From JBAJNN01 sp036881905 (lineage in GTDB: Bacteria > Pseudomonadota > Alphaproteobacteria > Rhizobiales > Im1): a stretch of DNA of 28,515 nucleotides. The stretch is taken from positions 1 through 28,515 of the forward strand of contig JBAJNN010000024.1 in the NCBI GenBank assembly GCA_036881905.1, written 5' to 3'. Position 1 is the stretch's first letter; the number at the start of each line of letters is the position of its first letter. The notes under the pieces are model-generated. The model searched no databases. It was not told the origin of the DNA and worked only from the letters and a program-made list of their open reading frames with translations. The translations under genes and the position numbers were made by a program. Positions 15,951 through 24,965 of this stretch are shown one piece after another.

Positions 15951-17546
15951 TCACCGCGCAATCGACATCCAACGGCTGAGATGGACGTCCATGACATTGT
16001 CCCGCCAGCCTTTAAGCGCGTTGGAAACCAGGTTCTGCGAACTGTAATAGAGTAAAGAAAGGTTCGGCTCGTCATGCTCGATCATGGCCTCGGCGCGATG
16101 CAACACGGTTTTTCGTTTTTCCGGATCGGCGATTTTGGCGGCCTCATCCATCAAGGCGTCGAAAGCGGGATTGGAATAACGGGAGAAATTCAGGCCGGTA
16201 TTGCTGCTCTGCAACAAAAACAGGAACCCCTGCGCATCGGCATAATCGGTGCTCCACGAGGCCCGCGCAATGTCGAAATCGTCCCGGTTCTTCAATATGT
16301 TGTAATGGGTGGCGATATCGGCGTTGACAAGTGCGGTTTCCACACCGATCGTCTTCCACATGTCGGCGACGGCAATAGCCGTATACTTGTGGTTTTCATC
16401 GGTATTGTAACGTAAAGTGACTTTAAGCGGATGGTCGGGCCCGTAACCGGCTTGCTTCAAGAGCGCAATGGCGACCTGCTCGCGATAGGGCATAGGCTGA
16501 GTTTTGTAGTCGAGCATGACCGGTTCGCCATAATTGGGAATGCCCGGCGGCACGAAACTGTAGCCCGGAATCATGGCGCCGTTCCAGATTTTTTGGCTAA
16601 GGAATTTGCGGTTGATCGCCATGGACAAGGCCCGGCGCACCCGCCGATCGTCGAAAGGAGGCTTGGCCGTATTGACGGCATAATAGTAAATGGAAAGCCA
16701 GGGAGAGATCCGCAACTGGTCGCCGATATTCTCCCGCATCCATTTGGCCTGTTCGAGCGGCGCGCCGTAATTCGAATCAAGTTCGCCGGCGACAAAGCGC
16801 CGCAATGCCGCGGACTGGTCATCGACGGGGTAAAAGACGACCTTGTCTATGGCGACGTTTTCGGCATCGTGAAAATATGGGTTCCTGACCACGGTCGTTT
16901 CTGCATTCGGCACGGAGTCCTTGAGCATATAAGCGCCGTTGGACACCATGTGGCCGGGTTTGATGAAGTCATCGCCATACTGCCTCACACCGGGCGGGTA
17001 GACCGGCATGGCGGCCGGATTGGCAAGCAATTCGAGCAGATAGGGCGTTGGCGCCTCAAGCGTAATCTCAAGCGTGCGTTCGTTGATTGCCTTAACACCC
17101 AGCATGGACGGTGCAAGCTTGCCGCTATTGACGTCTCTGACATTCTCTATGGGGTAGAGAACACTGATATATTTCGCCGCGGTTGCCGGGTCGGCGATGC
17201 GGCGCAACGAAAACACGAAATCGCTCGCTGTGACTGGTTCGCCATTCGACCATTTCGCATCATCACGAAAGTAAAACCTGTAGACGGTCCCGTCCTCGGA
17301 TATATCCCAGCGTTCCGCCACGCCGGGAATGATTTGCCCGCGGGCGTCATAGGTGGTCAGCCCCTCATAGAGATCGTTGAGAATATGGGTTTCCAGCCTG
17401 AGGGAATGCCGGTGCGGATCAAGCGTTTCGGGGTCTCCGGCATTGCCGCGATGATAGATCATTTCGGCCAATGCCGCGCCGGCGAGAACACCGGTCAGGG
17501 CCACCGCGGCCAGGGATCGGCTAAACAATCCGAACAAACACATCAT
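15951..17546 (-). CDS. Peptide-type ABC transporter substrate-binding protein (OppA/MppA-like, family 5)
   Basis: Periplasmic solute-binding protein of extracellular family 5, which binds oligopeptides or related ligands for ABC import. The 531-residue product has a signal peptide (about 1-27, ending GAALA) and the family start GDPETLDPHRHSLRLETHILNDLYEGLTTYD. It also has WDISEDGTVYRFYFRDDAKWSNGEPVTASDFVFSLRRI and the late motifs RRALSMAINR and RASWSTDYADAQGFLFLLQ. The last of these resembles the OppA/MppA subgroup. The ATG at 17546 is preceded by GGAGGAG. No permease or ATPase gene of this class is nearby, so it is an orphan SBP that must use a transporter encoded elsewhere, as MppA does with Opp. 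It is intact. Confidence 0.92.
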   Translation of the reverse strand: MMCLFGLFSRSLAAVALTGVLAGAALAEMIYHRGNAGDPETLDPHRHSLRLETHILNDLYEGLTTYDARGQIIPGVAERWDISEDGTVYRFYFRDDAKWSNGEPVTASDFVFSLRRIADPATAAKYISVLYPIENVRDVNSGKLAPSMLGVKAINERTLEITLEAPTPYLLELLANPAAMPVYPPGVRQYGDDFIKPGHMVSNGAYMLKDSVPNAETTVVRNPYFHDAENVAIDKVVFYPVDDQSAALRRFVAGELDSNYGAPLEQAKWMRENIGDQLRISPWLSIYYYAVNTAKPPFDDRRVRRALSMAINRKFLSQKIWNGAMIPGYSFVPPGIPNYGEPVMLDYKTQPMPYREQVAIALLKQAGYGPDHPLKVTLRYNTDENHKYTAIAVADMWKTIGVETALVNADIATHYNILKNRDDFDIARASWSTDYADAQGFLFLLQSSNTGLNFSRYSNPAFDALMDEAAKIADPEKRKTVLHRAEAMIEHDEPNLSLLYYSSQNLVSNALKGWRDNVMDVHLSRWMSIAR

Positions 17547-17676
17547 AATTTGCTCCTCCAGAGCCGAATTTTACCCATAGTATCAAAGTGCCATGCAAAG
17601 CGCAAAAATCGGCCTGCCACACTCTTGCACAATTATAGACCGGCCTTTTGCCTTAAGTCAAATATCGCCTGGCGTC

Positions 17677-17967
17677 TTAAAGGACTTCATCGGTTTCATC
17701 CGGGGTTCCGGCGCGAATCGACAACGCATGAACCGAGCTGGCGAGTTCTTCGGCCAGAACAGCGTGAACCAGCCGCTGACGCTCCAACCGGCTCTTGCCC
17801 GTAAATGCCCGCGATACAAGCACAATGCGGAAATGGCTTTCGCCACCCTCGCGATAGCCCGCATGCCCTCTATGAAGCTCGGAGTCGTCGATAACGTCAA
17901 GGTGTGACGGGGCAAAGGCGTCCGCGAGTTTTTGCCTGATCGAACACTTGACGGCCCCGTTGGCCAT
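17677..17967 (-). CDS. bolA: BolA family protein
   Basis: Small cytosolic BolA-fold protein; family members pair with monothiol glutaredoxins and help in iron sensing or Fe-S cluster transfer. The product is 96 residues. The family core is visible as SIRQKLADAFAPSHLDVIDDSELHRGHAG, then GGESHFRIVLVSRAFTGKSRLERQRLVHAVLAEEL, with the characteristic His residues in ELHRGHAG and SHFR and the RH/RLVH helix. The ATG at 17967 follows AGGAG at eight bases. It is divergent from the dnaJ-like gene, the usual alphaproteobacterial arrangement upstream of cobS-cobT. The C-terminus is slightly long but normal for the class. Confidence 0.93.
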   Translation of the reverse strand: MANGAVKCSIRQKLADAFAPSHLDVIDDSELHRGHAGYREGGESHFRIVLVSRAFTGKSRLERQRLVHAVLAEELASSVHALSIRAGTPDETDEVL

Positions 17968-18143
17968 AATCCCGTCTCCTGTTGGTTGCGGATCGTTTTT
18001 AAGAGATTCTTCGGCGAAATGCTCCCCCTGCGTCCACCCCGCCGTTCACGATCATGTCGGGCCAAATGATCTTACCCGCCCTTGGCCCTAAGTGAGTCTC
18101 GCGATCCGACATGGTGCTCGTCATAATCGCCCCCATTATGGCA

Positions 18144-18744
18144 ATGAAAAACCACTGTTATGACATCCGGATCAGACCTGACGAGAAAGAGCATTTTCCG
18201 TGCTGCGACTGGGTCGGATGCTCGCTTCCCGCTCCGTATCACGCGCCCAAGGGCCGAGAGCGTGAAGGGGAATATTACGCTTTTTGTCTTGACCACATAC
18301 ATCGCTACAACAAAGCCTATAATTATTTCTCAAATATGGCCCATAGAGGAGATTGCCACCTTCCATGAACAGCCCTTGACCGGCCATGGGCCAACCTGGA
18401 ATTTCAGGTCCCACAGTCGGCCTTACACTGCAAGCGGGAGCAAAAACCGGCTCTGGTCACAAGGATTCCACTTTGACGGGATATTCGAGGATTCCTTTCA
18501 TATCTTCCGCGAAGGTGGCGCAAATGTCACGCCGCGGGACAAACCCATCCACAAGGCCGTATGTAAGGCACTTTATGTGCTCGGTCTGACCGCCGGCGCA
18601 ACGGCTGAAGCAATCTGCGCCCGCTACCGGCAATTGCTGAAGCGCCATCACCCCGACACCAATGGCGGCAGCCGCGATGGCGAGAATAAACTCATGGCAA
18701 TCATAAAGGCCTATAATGAGCTGAAAATGGCGGGGATTTGTTGA
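18144..18744 (+). pseudogene. J-domain protein of the alphaproteobacterial bolA-cobS neighbourhood, one frameshift
   Basis: Alphaproteobacteria commonly encode here a protein with an N-terminal Cys-containing segment and a C-terminal J domain, which stimulates DnaK-type chaperones. The first frame from 18144 gives MKNHCYDIRIRPD..., CDWVGCSLPAPYHAPKGRERE and YYAFCLDHIHRYNKAYNYFSNM, as in those proteins. The second frame then supplies PIEEIATFHEQPLTGHGPTWNF and the J domain KALYVLGLTAGATAEAICARYRQLLKRHHPDTNGG with its HPD motif. One extra base near 18338-18344 (ATGGCCCATAGAG) would explain the break. There is little ribosome-site signal. The ATG at 18111 is an alternative start. It could be a sequence error, because the two halves are otherwise well kept. 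Confidence 0.8.
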
Positions 18745-18920
18745 GGAAAGTCAAGAAGAATGGTAAGGATTTCATTGTCCCCGCTTGACACAAGCCACCC
18801 GTCCAAGGCATCCCGGTCAAGGACAGCTGAGCAGGAACGGCAGTATCTGGCGAGTTGAAGACAATTGGCGGTTTAACCCCGTCACGGGGGCTGCGGCCAA
18901 GCGGATCGAGAAGAGGATCG

Positions 18921-19916
18921 ATGGACATCAGGGCACATAAGGAGCAAGCCGACCTGCCGGATGTGAAGCTTTCGGCCCGTGAGGTTTTCGGCATAGACAG
19001 CGACATGGAGGTTGCGGCCTATTCGCGGCCTGGCGAGCATGTGCCGGAGACTGATCCGGACTATCTATTCGATCGTGAGACCACGCTGGCGATTCTGGCT
19101 GGTTTCGCCTTCAACCGCCGGGTGATGATCACCGGCTATCACGGCACCGGCAAATCGACCCATATCGAACAGGTGGCCGCGCGTTTGAACTGGCCATGCG
19201 TGCGGGTCAACCTCGACAGCCATATCAGCCGGATCGATCTTATCGGCAAGGATGCGATCGCTTTATGCGACGGCAAGCAGGTCACGACTTTTCGCGAAGG
19301 GATTCTACCCTGGGCCTTGCAGACCAACACCGCTTTGGTTTTCGATGAATACGACGCCGGACGGCCGGACGTCATGTTCGTGATTCAGCGGGTTCTGGAA
19401 ATCTCGGGCAAACTGACTTTACTCGACCAGAATCAAATCTTGCATCCGCATCCGGCCTTCCGCCTGTTCGCCACCGCCAATACGGTGGGGCTTGGCGATA
19501 CCAGCGGCCTCTATCACGGCACCCAACAGATCAATCAGGGCCAGATGGACCGCTGGAACATCGTTGCCACTCTCAATTATCTGCCGCATGATCGGGAGCT
19601 CGACATCGTCGCCGCCAGATGCAGGCATTTTGTCGCCGAACCCGACCGCGAGACTCTCTCGAACATGGTGCGCGTGGCCGAGCTCACGCGCCGGGCCTTC
19701 ATGAACGGCGATCTGTCCACCGTCATGAGTCCGCGCACGGTGATCGACTGGGCGCAAAACAGCGAAATTTTTTCCGATCCCGACTTTGCGTTCCAGGTCG
19801 CGTTCCTCAACAAATGCGATGAAACCGAACGCGGGCTGGTCGCAGAATTTTATCAGCGCTGCATGGACCGCGAACTGCCGCAGTCCACCGCGCCCCGCAT
19901 CTCAAGGACGTTATGA
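18921..19916 (+). CDS. cobS: Cobaltochelatase subunit CobS (AAA+ ATPase)
   Basis: CobS is the AAA+ subunit which, with CobT and CobN, inserts Co2+ into hydrogenobyrinic acid a,c-diamide in aerobic cobalamin synthesis. The 331-residue product is the normal length. Walker A is GYHGTGKST (about 72-80), Walker B is ALVFDEYDAG (about 138-147), the sensor region is RLFATANTVGLGD, and a GQMDRWN segment follows. The ATG at 18921 has AGAAGAGG upstream; the earlier ATG at 18855 lacks support. The C-terminal dozen residues (STAPRISRTL) differ from the usual VNVAL-type ending, perhaps through a late indel or simple divergence. cobT follows after 22 bp. No cobN lies in the window. Confidence 0.95.
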   Translation: MDIRAHKEQADLPDVKLSAREVFGIDSDMEVAAYSRPGEHVPETDPDYLFDRETTLAILAGFAFNRRVMITGYHGTGKSTHIEQVAARLNWPCVRVNLDSHISRIDLIGKDAIALCDGKQVTTFREGILPWALQTNTALVFDEYDAGRPDVMFVIQRVLEISGKLTLLDQNQILHPHPAFRLFATANTVGLGDTSGLYHGTQQINQGQMDRWNIVATLNYLPHDRELDIVAARCRHFVAEPDRETLSNMVRVAELTRRAFMNGDLSTVMSPRTVIDWAQNSEIFSDPDFAFQVAFLNKCDETERGLVAEFYQRCMDRELPQSTAPRISRTL

Positions 19917-19938
19917 GCCGCCCCCCTCGCGAACGGAT

Positions 19939-21828
19939 ATGACGAGCGATCCACAACAGCAGGAAAATGCGTTCAAACAGTCATTGGAGCTGGCGATGCG
20001 CGCTATCGCGCAAGAGTCGAAACTGACAGCCAGTTATGAGTCCCGCGCACCGGGGCTGTCTGGAACTACGGTGTATCTGCCGGCAATGGACGGTGCGGTT
20101 TCTCCGCAAAAAGTCCGGGCCATGCGCGGTCTGGCGGATTCACTCAGCCTGCGCTTCGCCAATCACCATAACGACATCCATGACCGCTACCGACCGCGGG
20201 GTCGCAATGCCCGCCTTGTTTTCGAGGCCATGGAGCAGGCGCGGATAGAGGCGACAGGCGCGCTCGTCATGCCCGGTATGGCGAGGAATCTCACGGCAAT
20301 GCTCGAAGAACGCTACGCCCGATGCGAAGAGACCCTCTCCGGCGATCATGAGGATACGCCGCTTCACGAGGCGCTGGCACTTTTAGTGCGGGAGCGTCTG
20401 ATCGGGGCCGCGCCTCCGGCAAATGCACGCCCCATGGTGGAATCGTGGCGGCCCCTTCTAGAGGACAAGGCAGGCAAATACCTCAGATGTCTGACGGCAC
20501 AGATTGCCGACCAGGCGGCGTTTGCCCGCACGGTGCGGAGCATTATCGCCAGGCTGGGCATGACCGATGAGCTGGACCGGGACCCTGATGAGCGGCGGGA
20601 GAATGAGGGGCAGGACTCTTCTTCCGGCAGTGGCGAGGCTGAACATGACGAACAGGGTCGGGCAAGCCAAAAGGAGGTTGATTGCACAGGGCAGGACCAC
20701 GAATGTGACGGTGAAACCGTATCTCAGGGCGAAGAGGGCGGCGCGGTTGCGGCTGCAAAGGACACCGATGTTGGCGAGCGCGAAAAATCCGGCGACGGCA
20801 ATGCGCCATGGCGGGCACGACTCATGACGGCATCGTTGTCCAATAAGTCGCCTTATCGGGTTTTTACTTCAGAATTCGACGAGGAAATCAAAGCGGAGGA
20901 TTTATGCGGCGATGCTGAGCTGACCCGCCTGCGCGCTCAGCTGGACCGGCAGATCGGCAATATGCCGGGCGTCATTGCAAGGCTCGCCAACAAGCTGCAA
21001 CGGTGTTTGATGACCAAACAGAACCGGGGTTGGGATTTCGAGCTGGAAGAGGGCCTTCTCGATACCGGCCGTTTGCCGCGCATCATTATCGATCTGACGC
21101 ATCCGCTCGCTTTCAAGAGGGAGCGGGATCATGATTTCCGCGACACGGTCGTGACCTTATTGTTGGACAATTCCGGCTCGATGCGCGGCCGGCCGATAGG
21201 CACCGCCGCTTCTTGCGCGGATATTCTCACGCGCACGCTGGAACGCTGCGCGGTGAAGGTGGAAATTTTAGGGTTCACCACGCAGGGCTGGAAGGGAGGG
21301 CAATCCCGGGAAAAGTGGCTTGCCGCGGGTAAGCCGGCCGCACCCGGCCGTCTCAACGATTTGCGCCACATTATCTATAAGACGGCCGATACGCCCTGGC
21401 GACGGGCGCGGCGTAATCTTGGACTGACCATGCGCGAGGGGTTGCTAAAAGAGAATATCGACGGCGAGGCCCTGGCCTGGGCGCACAGCCGTCTTGCGAT
21501 CCGCCCCGAGCGGCGTCGGATCATGATGGTCATTTCCGACGGTGCGCCGGTGGATGATTCAACCCTGTCGGCCAATGCCGGAAACTTCTTGGAAGAGCAT
21601 TTGCATCAGGTGATCGAAACCATCGAGACGCGCTCGTCGATAGAGCTGGTCGCGATCGGCATCGGTCATGATGTGACCCGCTATTATCGCCGCGCGGTCA
21701 CGGTTAGCGATGTTTCAGACCTTGGTGGCGTCATGACGGAAAAACTGATTGAACTGTTCGCTAACGCCAACCGCGTGGAACCAGCATGGCGAGCACGCGC
21801 AAGCGGCCGGAACCTGACACTCGCATGA
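19939..21828 (+). CDS. cobT: Cobaltochelatase subunit CobT (VWA-domain)
   Basis: CobT is the VWA/MIDAS partner of CobS in the cobaltochelatase complex. The product is 629 residues, the usual length. It has the N-terminal helical domain (FKQSLELAMRAIAQ...), an acidic, low-complexity linker at about 205-290 and the C-terminal integrin-I-like domain. The MIDAS motif DNSGSMRG begins at D410, followed by the CobT-typical LERCAVKVEILGFTTQGWKGG and the MMVISDGAPVDDSTLS segment. The ATG at 19939 lies 22 bp after cobS with a weak GGA site; upstream in-frame readings overlap cobS and have no family content. It is intact. It converges with folB across 110 bp in which no clear terminator is visible. Confidence 0.95.
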   Translation: MTSDPQQQENAFKQSLELAMRAIAQESKLTASYESRAPGLSGTTVYLPAMDGAVSPQKVRAMRGLADSLSLRFANHHNDIHDRYRPRGRNARLVFEAMEQARIEATGALVMPGMARNLTAMLEERYARCEETLSGDHEDTPLHEALALLVRERLIGAAPPANARPMVESWRPLLEDKAGKYLRCLTAQIADQAAFARTVRSIIARLGMTDELDRDPDERRENEGQDSSSGSGEAEHDEQGRASQKEVDCTGQDHECDGETVSQGEEGGAVAAAKDTDVGEREKSGDGNAPWRARLMTASLSNKSPYRVFTSEFDEEIKAEDLCGDAELTRLRAQLDRQIGNMPGVIARLANKLQRCLMTKQNRGWDFELEEGLLDTGRLPRIIIDLTHPLAFKRERDHDFRDTVVTLLLDNSGSMRGRPIGTAASCADILTRTLERCAVKVEILGFTTQGWKGGQSREKWLAAGKPAAPGRLNDLRHIIYKTADTPWRRARRNLGLTMREGLLKENIDGEALAWAHSRLAIRPERRRIMMVISDGAPVDDSTLSANAGNFLEEHLHQVIETIETRSSIELVAIGIGHDVTRYYRRAVTVSDVSDLGGVMTEKLIELFANANRVEPAWRARASGRNLTLA

Positions 21829-21938
21829 GCGTTGTCTTGGCGCTTCAAAGCGAGGCGGAGGGGGCGATGCAGAGTCGGATTTCCGATCCCTCACCAGGGC
21901 CACGCGCCAGACGAGAACCATGACACGGCCGATATTAT

Positions 21939-22355
21939 TCAAGCGCGATTTCTGCTCAAGCGCTCAATCTCGACGCCGACAGAGCGGGCTTTAGCAATGG
22001 CATCGGGCTTTTCAACCCTCACCCGCGCTGAAAAAACGCGACTGTCTTCAAGACACAGATTGACAATCTGCCCAGCGAGCGTCTCTGCTAGATGAATATG
22101 CCTACGCGCAACCATTGCCTTAACCTTGTTCACGATTGTTTCGTAGCACACCACCTGGCGCAAATCATCCTCAAGAAGCACGGACGGCAGCGCCACGGTC
22201 AAGTCGATATTGACGACAATACGCTGAGACGCAGCTTTCTCGCGGTCGTAAACGCCCAACCTGGCGTTGAGCGTTAGATCGCGGATAAAAATGCGATAAA
22301 GTCGAATATCGTCTTCAGACCGGCCGGCGGGGTCGCTCGACACGACGTCTTTCAT
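21939..22355 (-). CDS. folB: Dihydroneopterin aldolase
   Basis: FolB converts 7,8-dihydroneopterin to 6-hydroxymethyl-dihydropterin plus glycolaldehyde in folate synthesis. The 138-residue product shows the family motifs LGVYDREKAASQR, CYETIVNKV, HLAETLAGQIV and VEKPDAIAKA. The last of these carries the conserved catalytic Lys of the E-K-P segment. The start at 22355 has GGAGG about six bases upstream. That site sits in the 16-bp gap after the antiporter gene, so the two genes are probably translated from one mRNA. The N-terminal 18 residues (SSDPAGRSEDD) are longer than in many FolB proteins, but the ribosome site supports this start. Upstream in-frame extensions overlap the antiporter gene and are not supported. 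No other folate genes are nearby. Confidence 0.92.
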   Translation of the reverse strand: MKDVVSSDPAGRSEDDIRLYRIFIRDLTLNARLGVYDREKAASQRIVVNIDLTVALPSVLLEDDLRQVVCYETIVNKVKAMVARRHIHLAETLAGQIVNLCLEDSRVFSARVRVEKPDAIAKARSVGVEIERLSRNRA

Positions 22356-22371
22356 AGGAGACCTCCGACCA

Positions 22372-23355
22372 TCAGGGCGCCATGCCGCCATGATCGGACA
22401 TGAGCACAAAGATGACATAGACGATATAGGCGAAGGTAAACAGAGCGGCAATCGGGCGTGAAATTGTGCTCCGTTTGAGGCAGAAGGGCAGCACCGCAAG
22501 CATGGCGGCCAGCATGATCCACAGATCGCGATGCAACATCACCGGCGGGATCGGTATGGGCATGATCATGGCGACAAGCCCGGCAACGGCCAGAATATTG
22601 AACAAGTTGCTGCCCAGAACATTGCCGAGAACAATGCCAGAATGGCCGCGCAAGGCAGCGAAGAATGAGGTCGCAAGCTCTGGCAGCGAAGTGCCGAGCG
22701 CTATGATCGTAAGGCCGATCGCGGCTTTGGAAACGCCGAAATCGTGCGCAATCGCCGTGGCGCAATCGATGATGACGGCACCACCGAGCGGCAGGCCGAC
22801 AAGGCTCACGATGAGCGCGCTGGCGAGCAAAACCGGTTTGTCAGAGAGAGTGTCGAGAATCCCGGCGCCTCCCCCCTGCTCATTCGTTTCGGAGCCCATG
22901 CCGGTATGACGAGCCTTGCGGTTGTCAAGCGCGGATTTCAGGAGGAAAAGCAGGAGCAGGCCGAATAAAATCACGCCGTGCCACAGTGTCAGAGGACCGA
23001 AATAACACATGGCGATAAAAAGAAGGGTCGTGCCGGTTGCATAGCAGGCATTGCGGGCAATACCCGGCTGGTCGCAGCCTATGGCGCGCGCAAGGCCGGG
23101 CACGCCCAGGACCAGAAAGATATTGGCGATATTGCTGCCGACCACATTGCCTAGGGCGATGCCCGGCGCATCGCGCAATGCTGCTTGCAACGAGACGAAA
23201 ATTTCAGGGGCCGATGTGCCGAAGGCAACCACGGTCAGCCCCACGATCAGGGCTGGAATACCCAATCTGGCGGCTAGAGCTGAGGCCGCGCGCACCAAAA
23301 GATCCCCGCTGACCAGCAGAATGGCGAATCCCGCGATCAAACCCGTATAACTCAT
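22372..23355 (-). CDS. Calcium/sodium antiporter, YrbG/CaCA family
   Basis: Inner-membrane K+-independent Na+/Ca2+ exchanger-type protein of the CaCA family. The 327-residue product has two inverted five-helix halves, each with the alpha-repeat motifs: GTSAPEIFVS and GNVVGSNIANIF in the first, GTSLPELATS and GNVLGSNLFNIL in the second. The cytoplasmic loop between the halves (about 146-165, DNRKARHTGMGSETNEQGG) is hydrophilic. The ATG at 23355 lies inside a 14-bp perfect palindrome and lacks a good ribosome site. folB follows 16 bp downstream. Actual ion selectivity (Ca2+, Na+ or H+) is not deducible from the sequence. The gene is intact. Confidence 0.92.
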   Translation of the reverse strand: MSYTGLIAGFAILLVSGDLLVRAASALAARLGIPALIVGLTVVAFGTSAPEIFVSLQAALRDAPGIALGNVVGSNIANIFLVLGVPGLARAIGCDQPGIARNACYATGTTLLFIAMCYFGPLTLWHGVILFGLLLLFLLKSALDNRKARHTGMGSETNEQGGGAGILDTLSDKPVLLASALIVSLVGLPLGGAVIIDCATAIAHDFGVSKAAIGLTIIALGTSLPELATSFFAALRGHSGIVLGNVLGSNLFNILAVAGLVAMIMPIPIPPVMLHRDLWIMLAAMLAVLPFCLKRSTISRPIAALFTFAYIVYVIFVLMSDHGGMAP

Positions 23356-23364
23356 TGCAATGAG
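23351..23364. promoter_or_regulatory. 14-bp palindrome covering the antiporter start codon
   Basis: CTCATTGCAATGAG is its own reverse complement, and the minus-strand start codon of the antiporter gene lies within it. At the RNA level it could pair the start codon; at the DNA level it could be a protein site. It may be chance. Confidence 0.25.
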
Positions 23365-23553
23365 CGCCAGAACGTGAATATGCCCTCTTCATGGACGGGA
23401 AAAGCGGATACGGACAAAAAGGACGATGTGCTCTCCATGATATTTTCTCTTAAACTTTGCGCCACACCCCAGTCAGGTCGGGACAGCGCACGCTTGAAGA
23501 CCGTACTTCGGCAAAATACGGCCCGACAGCTTCGCCGGAGCCTAACCCATGGA

Positions 23554-24831
23554 TTAGCTCAGCTTGTTTCGATCCATATCAATCCGGTCCAGCTGCGCCA
23601 ATAGGCTTTCCTTATCATGGTGAAAGCCGGACGCGATCCACCATTCTTCCAGTTCCTTCAACAGGTGGCCAAGAAGCGGCCCGGCGGCAACGCCGCGCGC
23701 CATGAGATCGGCCGCGCAAACCGGAAAGCGTGGCGCTCGCCATTGCCGGCCAAGAGCATGGAGCGCCCGCCAGCCTTTGTCGTGGGCAGCGGCATGGCTG
23801 CGCGCCCAGTTCATGACCACGCTGTCGGCGAAGATTTCGGCCCCGACATGATAGAGCATCGCCTTGCGCCTTCCCTCCGGCAAGGATGGGGTGAGGGTTT
23901 TCAGCCGCTCCAATTGGGCGATCCTTCGCGTCTCAACCCTGGACAGGCGCAGTCGGGTCTGCAATTTCTCCAAATCAGGGCCACCCACGGGTGTTAGGGC
24001 AAACAGGCGCAACAGGCCATCCGGCTTTCTCGCCAAGGCGGTTTCTATATCGACCAAGGCAGGCAACGCGGCGAAATCCGCTTCAAGAGGCAGAATACGC
24101 GCCATGATCGCGGTCTCGATCATCGTCTTAACAACGCCGCAGGCTCCCGGGGCCATCAACAGATCGAGGAATTCGGCACAAATGCGTTCGCCGGAGAGAC
24201 GCTCAAGCCTGGCCTGTTCCGCGACGCAGGCGGCAAGCCCCTCTTCATCGAGACGACCGACGGCATAGCGGGCGTGCATGCGGAAAAAGCGTAAGCTTCG
24301 TAAGGAGTCCTCGCGAATGCGTGACGCTGGATCCCCGACGAAACGAACCTTGCGCGCGACAATATCGCCATACCCGCCCAAGGGGTCATATACGGTGCCG
24401 TCGCGGGCGCAATAAAGAGCGTTGATGGTGAAATCACGCCGGGCGGCGTCTTGCCGCCAGTCGGCGGTAAACGTCACTTCGGCATGGCGTCCGTCGGTTC
24501 TGGTATCGACGCGCAGGGTCGTGACCTCATAGCCACGACGTTCGCCTTCAAAATCGCAAACAACCGTGACCGTACCGTGATCGAGGCCCGTCGGGTAGAC
24601 GTCGAGATCGGCGGATTTGGCGAGCACCATGGTTCGTTCGGGCGGTTCGGTGGTGGCGAGATCAATCTCGCTCACCGGCAGCTTCATCAAGGCATTGCGC
24701 ACCGCGCCGCCGGCGATTCGCACCTCGCCGCCTTGCGCACCTAGCGCGTCGAAAACCGCCTGCAAATGAGGATCGGCCAGCCAGGCCGCCCCCTCCAGCG
24801 AGGGCAGGTCGAGGAATGACGCTCTCTTCAC
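23554..24831 (-). CDS. cca: CCA tRNA nucleotidyltransferase
   Basis: This class II polymerase-beta-like enzyme adds or repairs the 3'-CCA end of tRNAs using CTP and ATP. The product is about 425 residues. It has the nucleotidyltransferase head with GGAVRNALM and SEIDLATT (catalytic acidic pair written E-x-D here rather than the usual D-x-D), the RRDFTINALY motif, YDPLGGYGDI and the RNA-binding domain start IREDSLRSLRFFRMHAR. Start: GTG at 24831 has AAGGTGA at a good distance; GTG at 24840 is the alternative and adds three residues. Its stop lies 198 bp upstream of the antiporter start on the same strand. It is intact and expected to be essential or near-essential. Confidence 0.94.
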   Translation of the reverse strand: MKRASFLDLPSLEGAAWLADPHLQAVFDALGAQGGEVRIAGGAVRNALMKLPVSEIDLATTEPPERTMVLAKSADLDVYPTGLDHGTVTVVCDFEGERRGYEVTTLRVDTRTDGRHAEVTFTADWRQDAARRDFTINALYCARDGTVYDPLGGYGDIVARKVRFVGDPASRIREDSLRSLRFFRMHARYAVGRLDEEGLAACVAEQARLERLSGERICAEFLDLLMAPGACGVVKTMIETAIMARILPLEADFAALPALVDIETALARKPDGLLRLFALTPVGGPDLEKLQTRLRLSRVETRRIAQLERLKTLTPSLPEGRRKAMLYHVGAEIFADSVVMNWARSHAAAHDKGWRALHALGRQWRAPRFPVCAADLMARGVAAGPLLGHLLKELEEWWIASGFHHDKESLLAQLDRIDMDRNKLS

Positions 24832-24965
24832 CGTTTTCACCTTGTTAAGGGGGCCTTTATCTTGGTGGAAGCCCTCAAGAGGCCTCAGAAATCACCCGAT
24901 CCTTTTCCGCTTCACCCTTACCGACCATGGTATGAAAATCAGGGCCCTAATTGTTCGGGCCGGCT

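Noticed and set aside
16431..17804. Plus-strand open frame of 457 codons
   Set aside because: It lies mostly antisense to the peptide-binding protein and has no family motif or ribosome site.
18921..21828. cobS-cobT without cobN as an unusual chelatase
   Set aside because: In alphaproteobacteria cobS-cobT commonly sit beside bolA/dnaJ and away from cobN, so this is ordinary.
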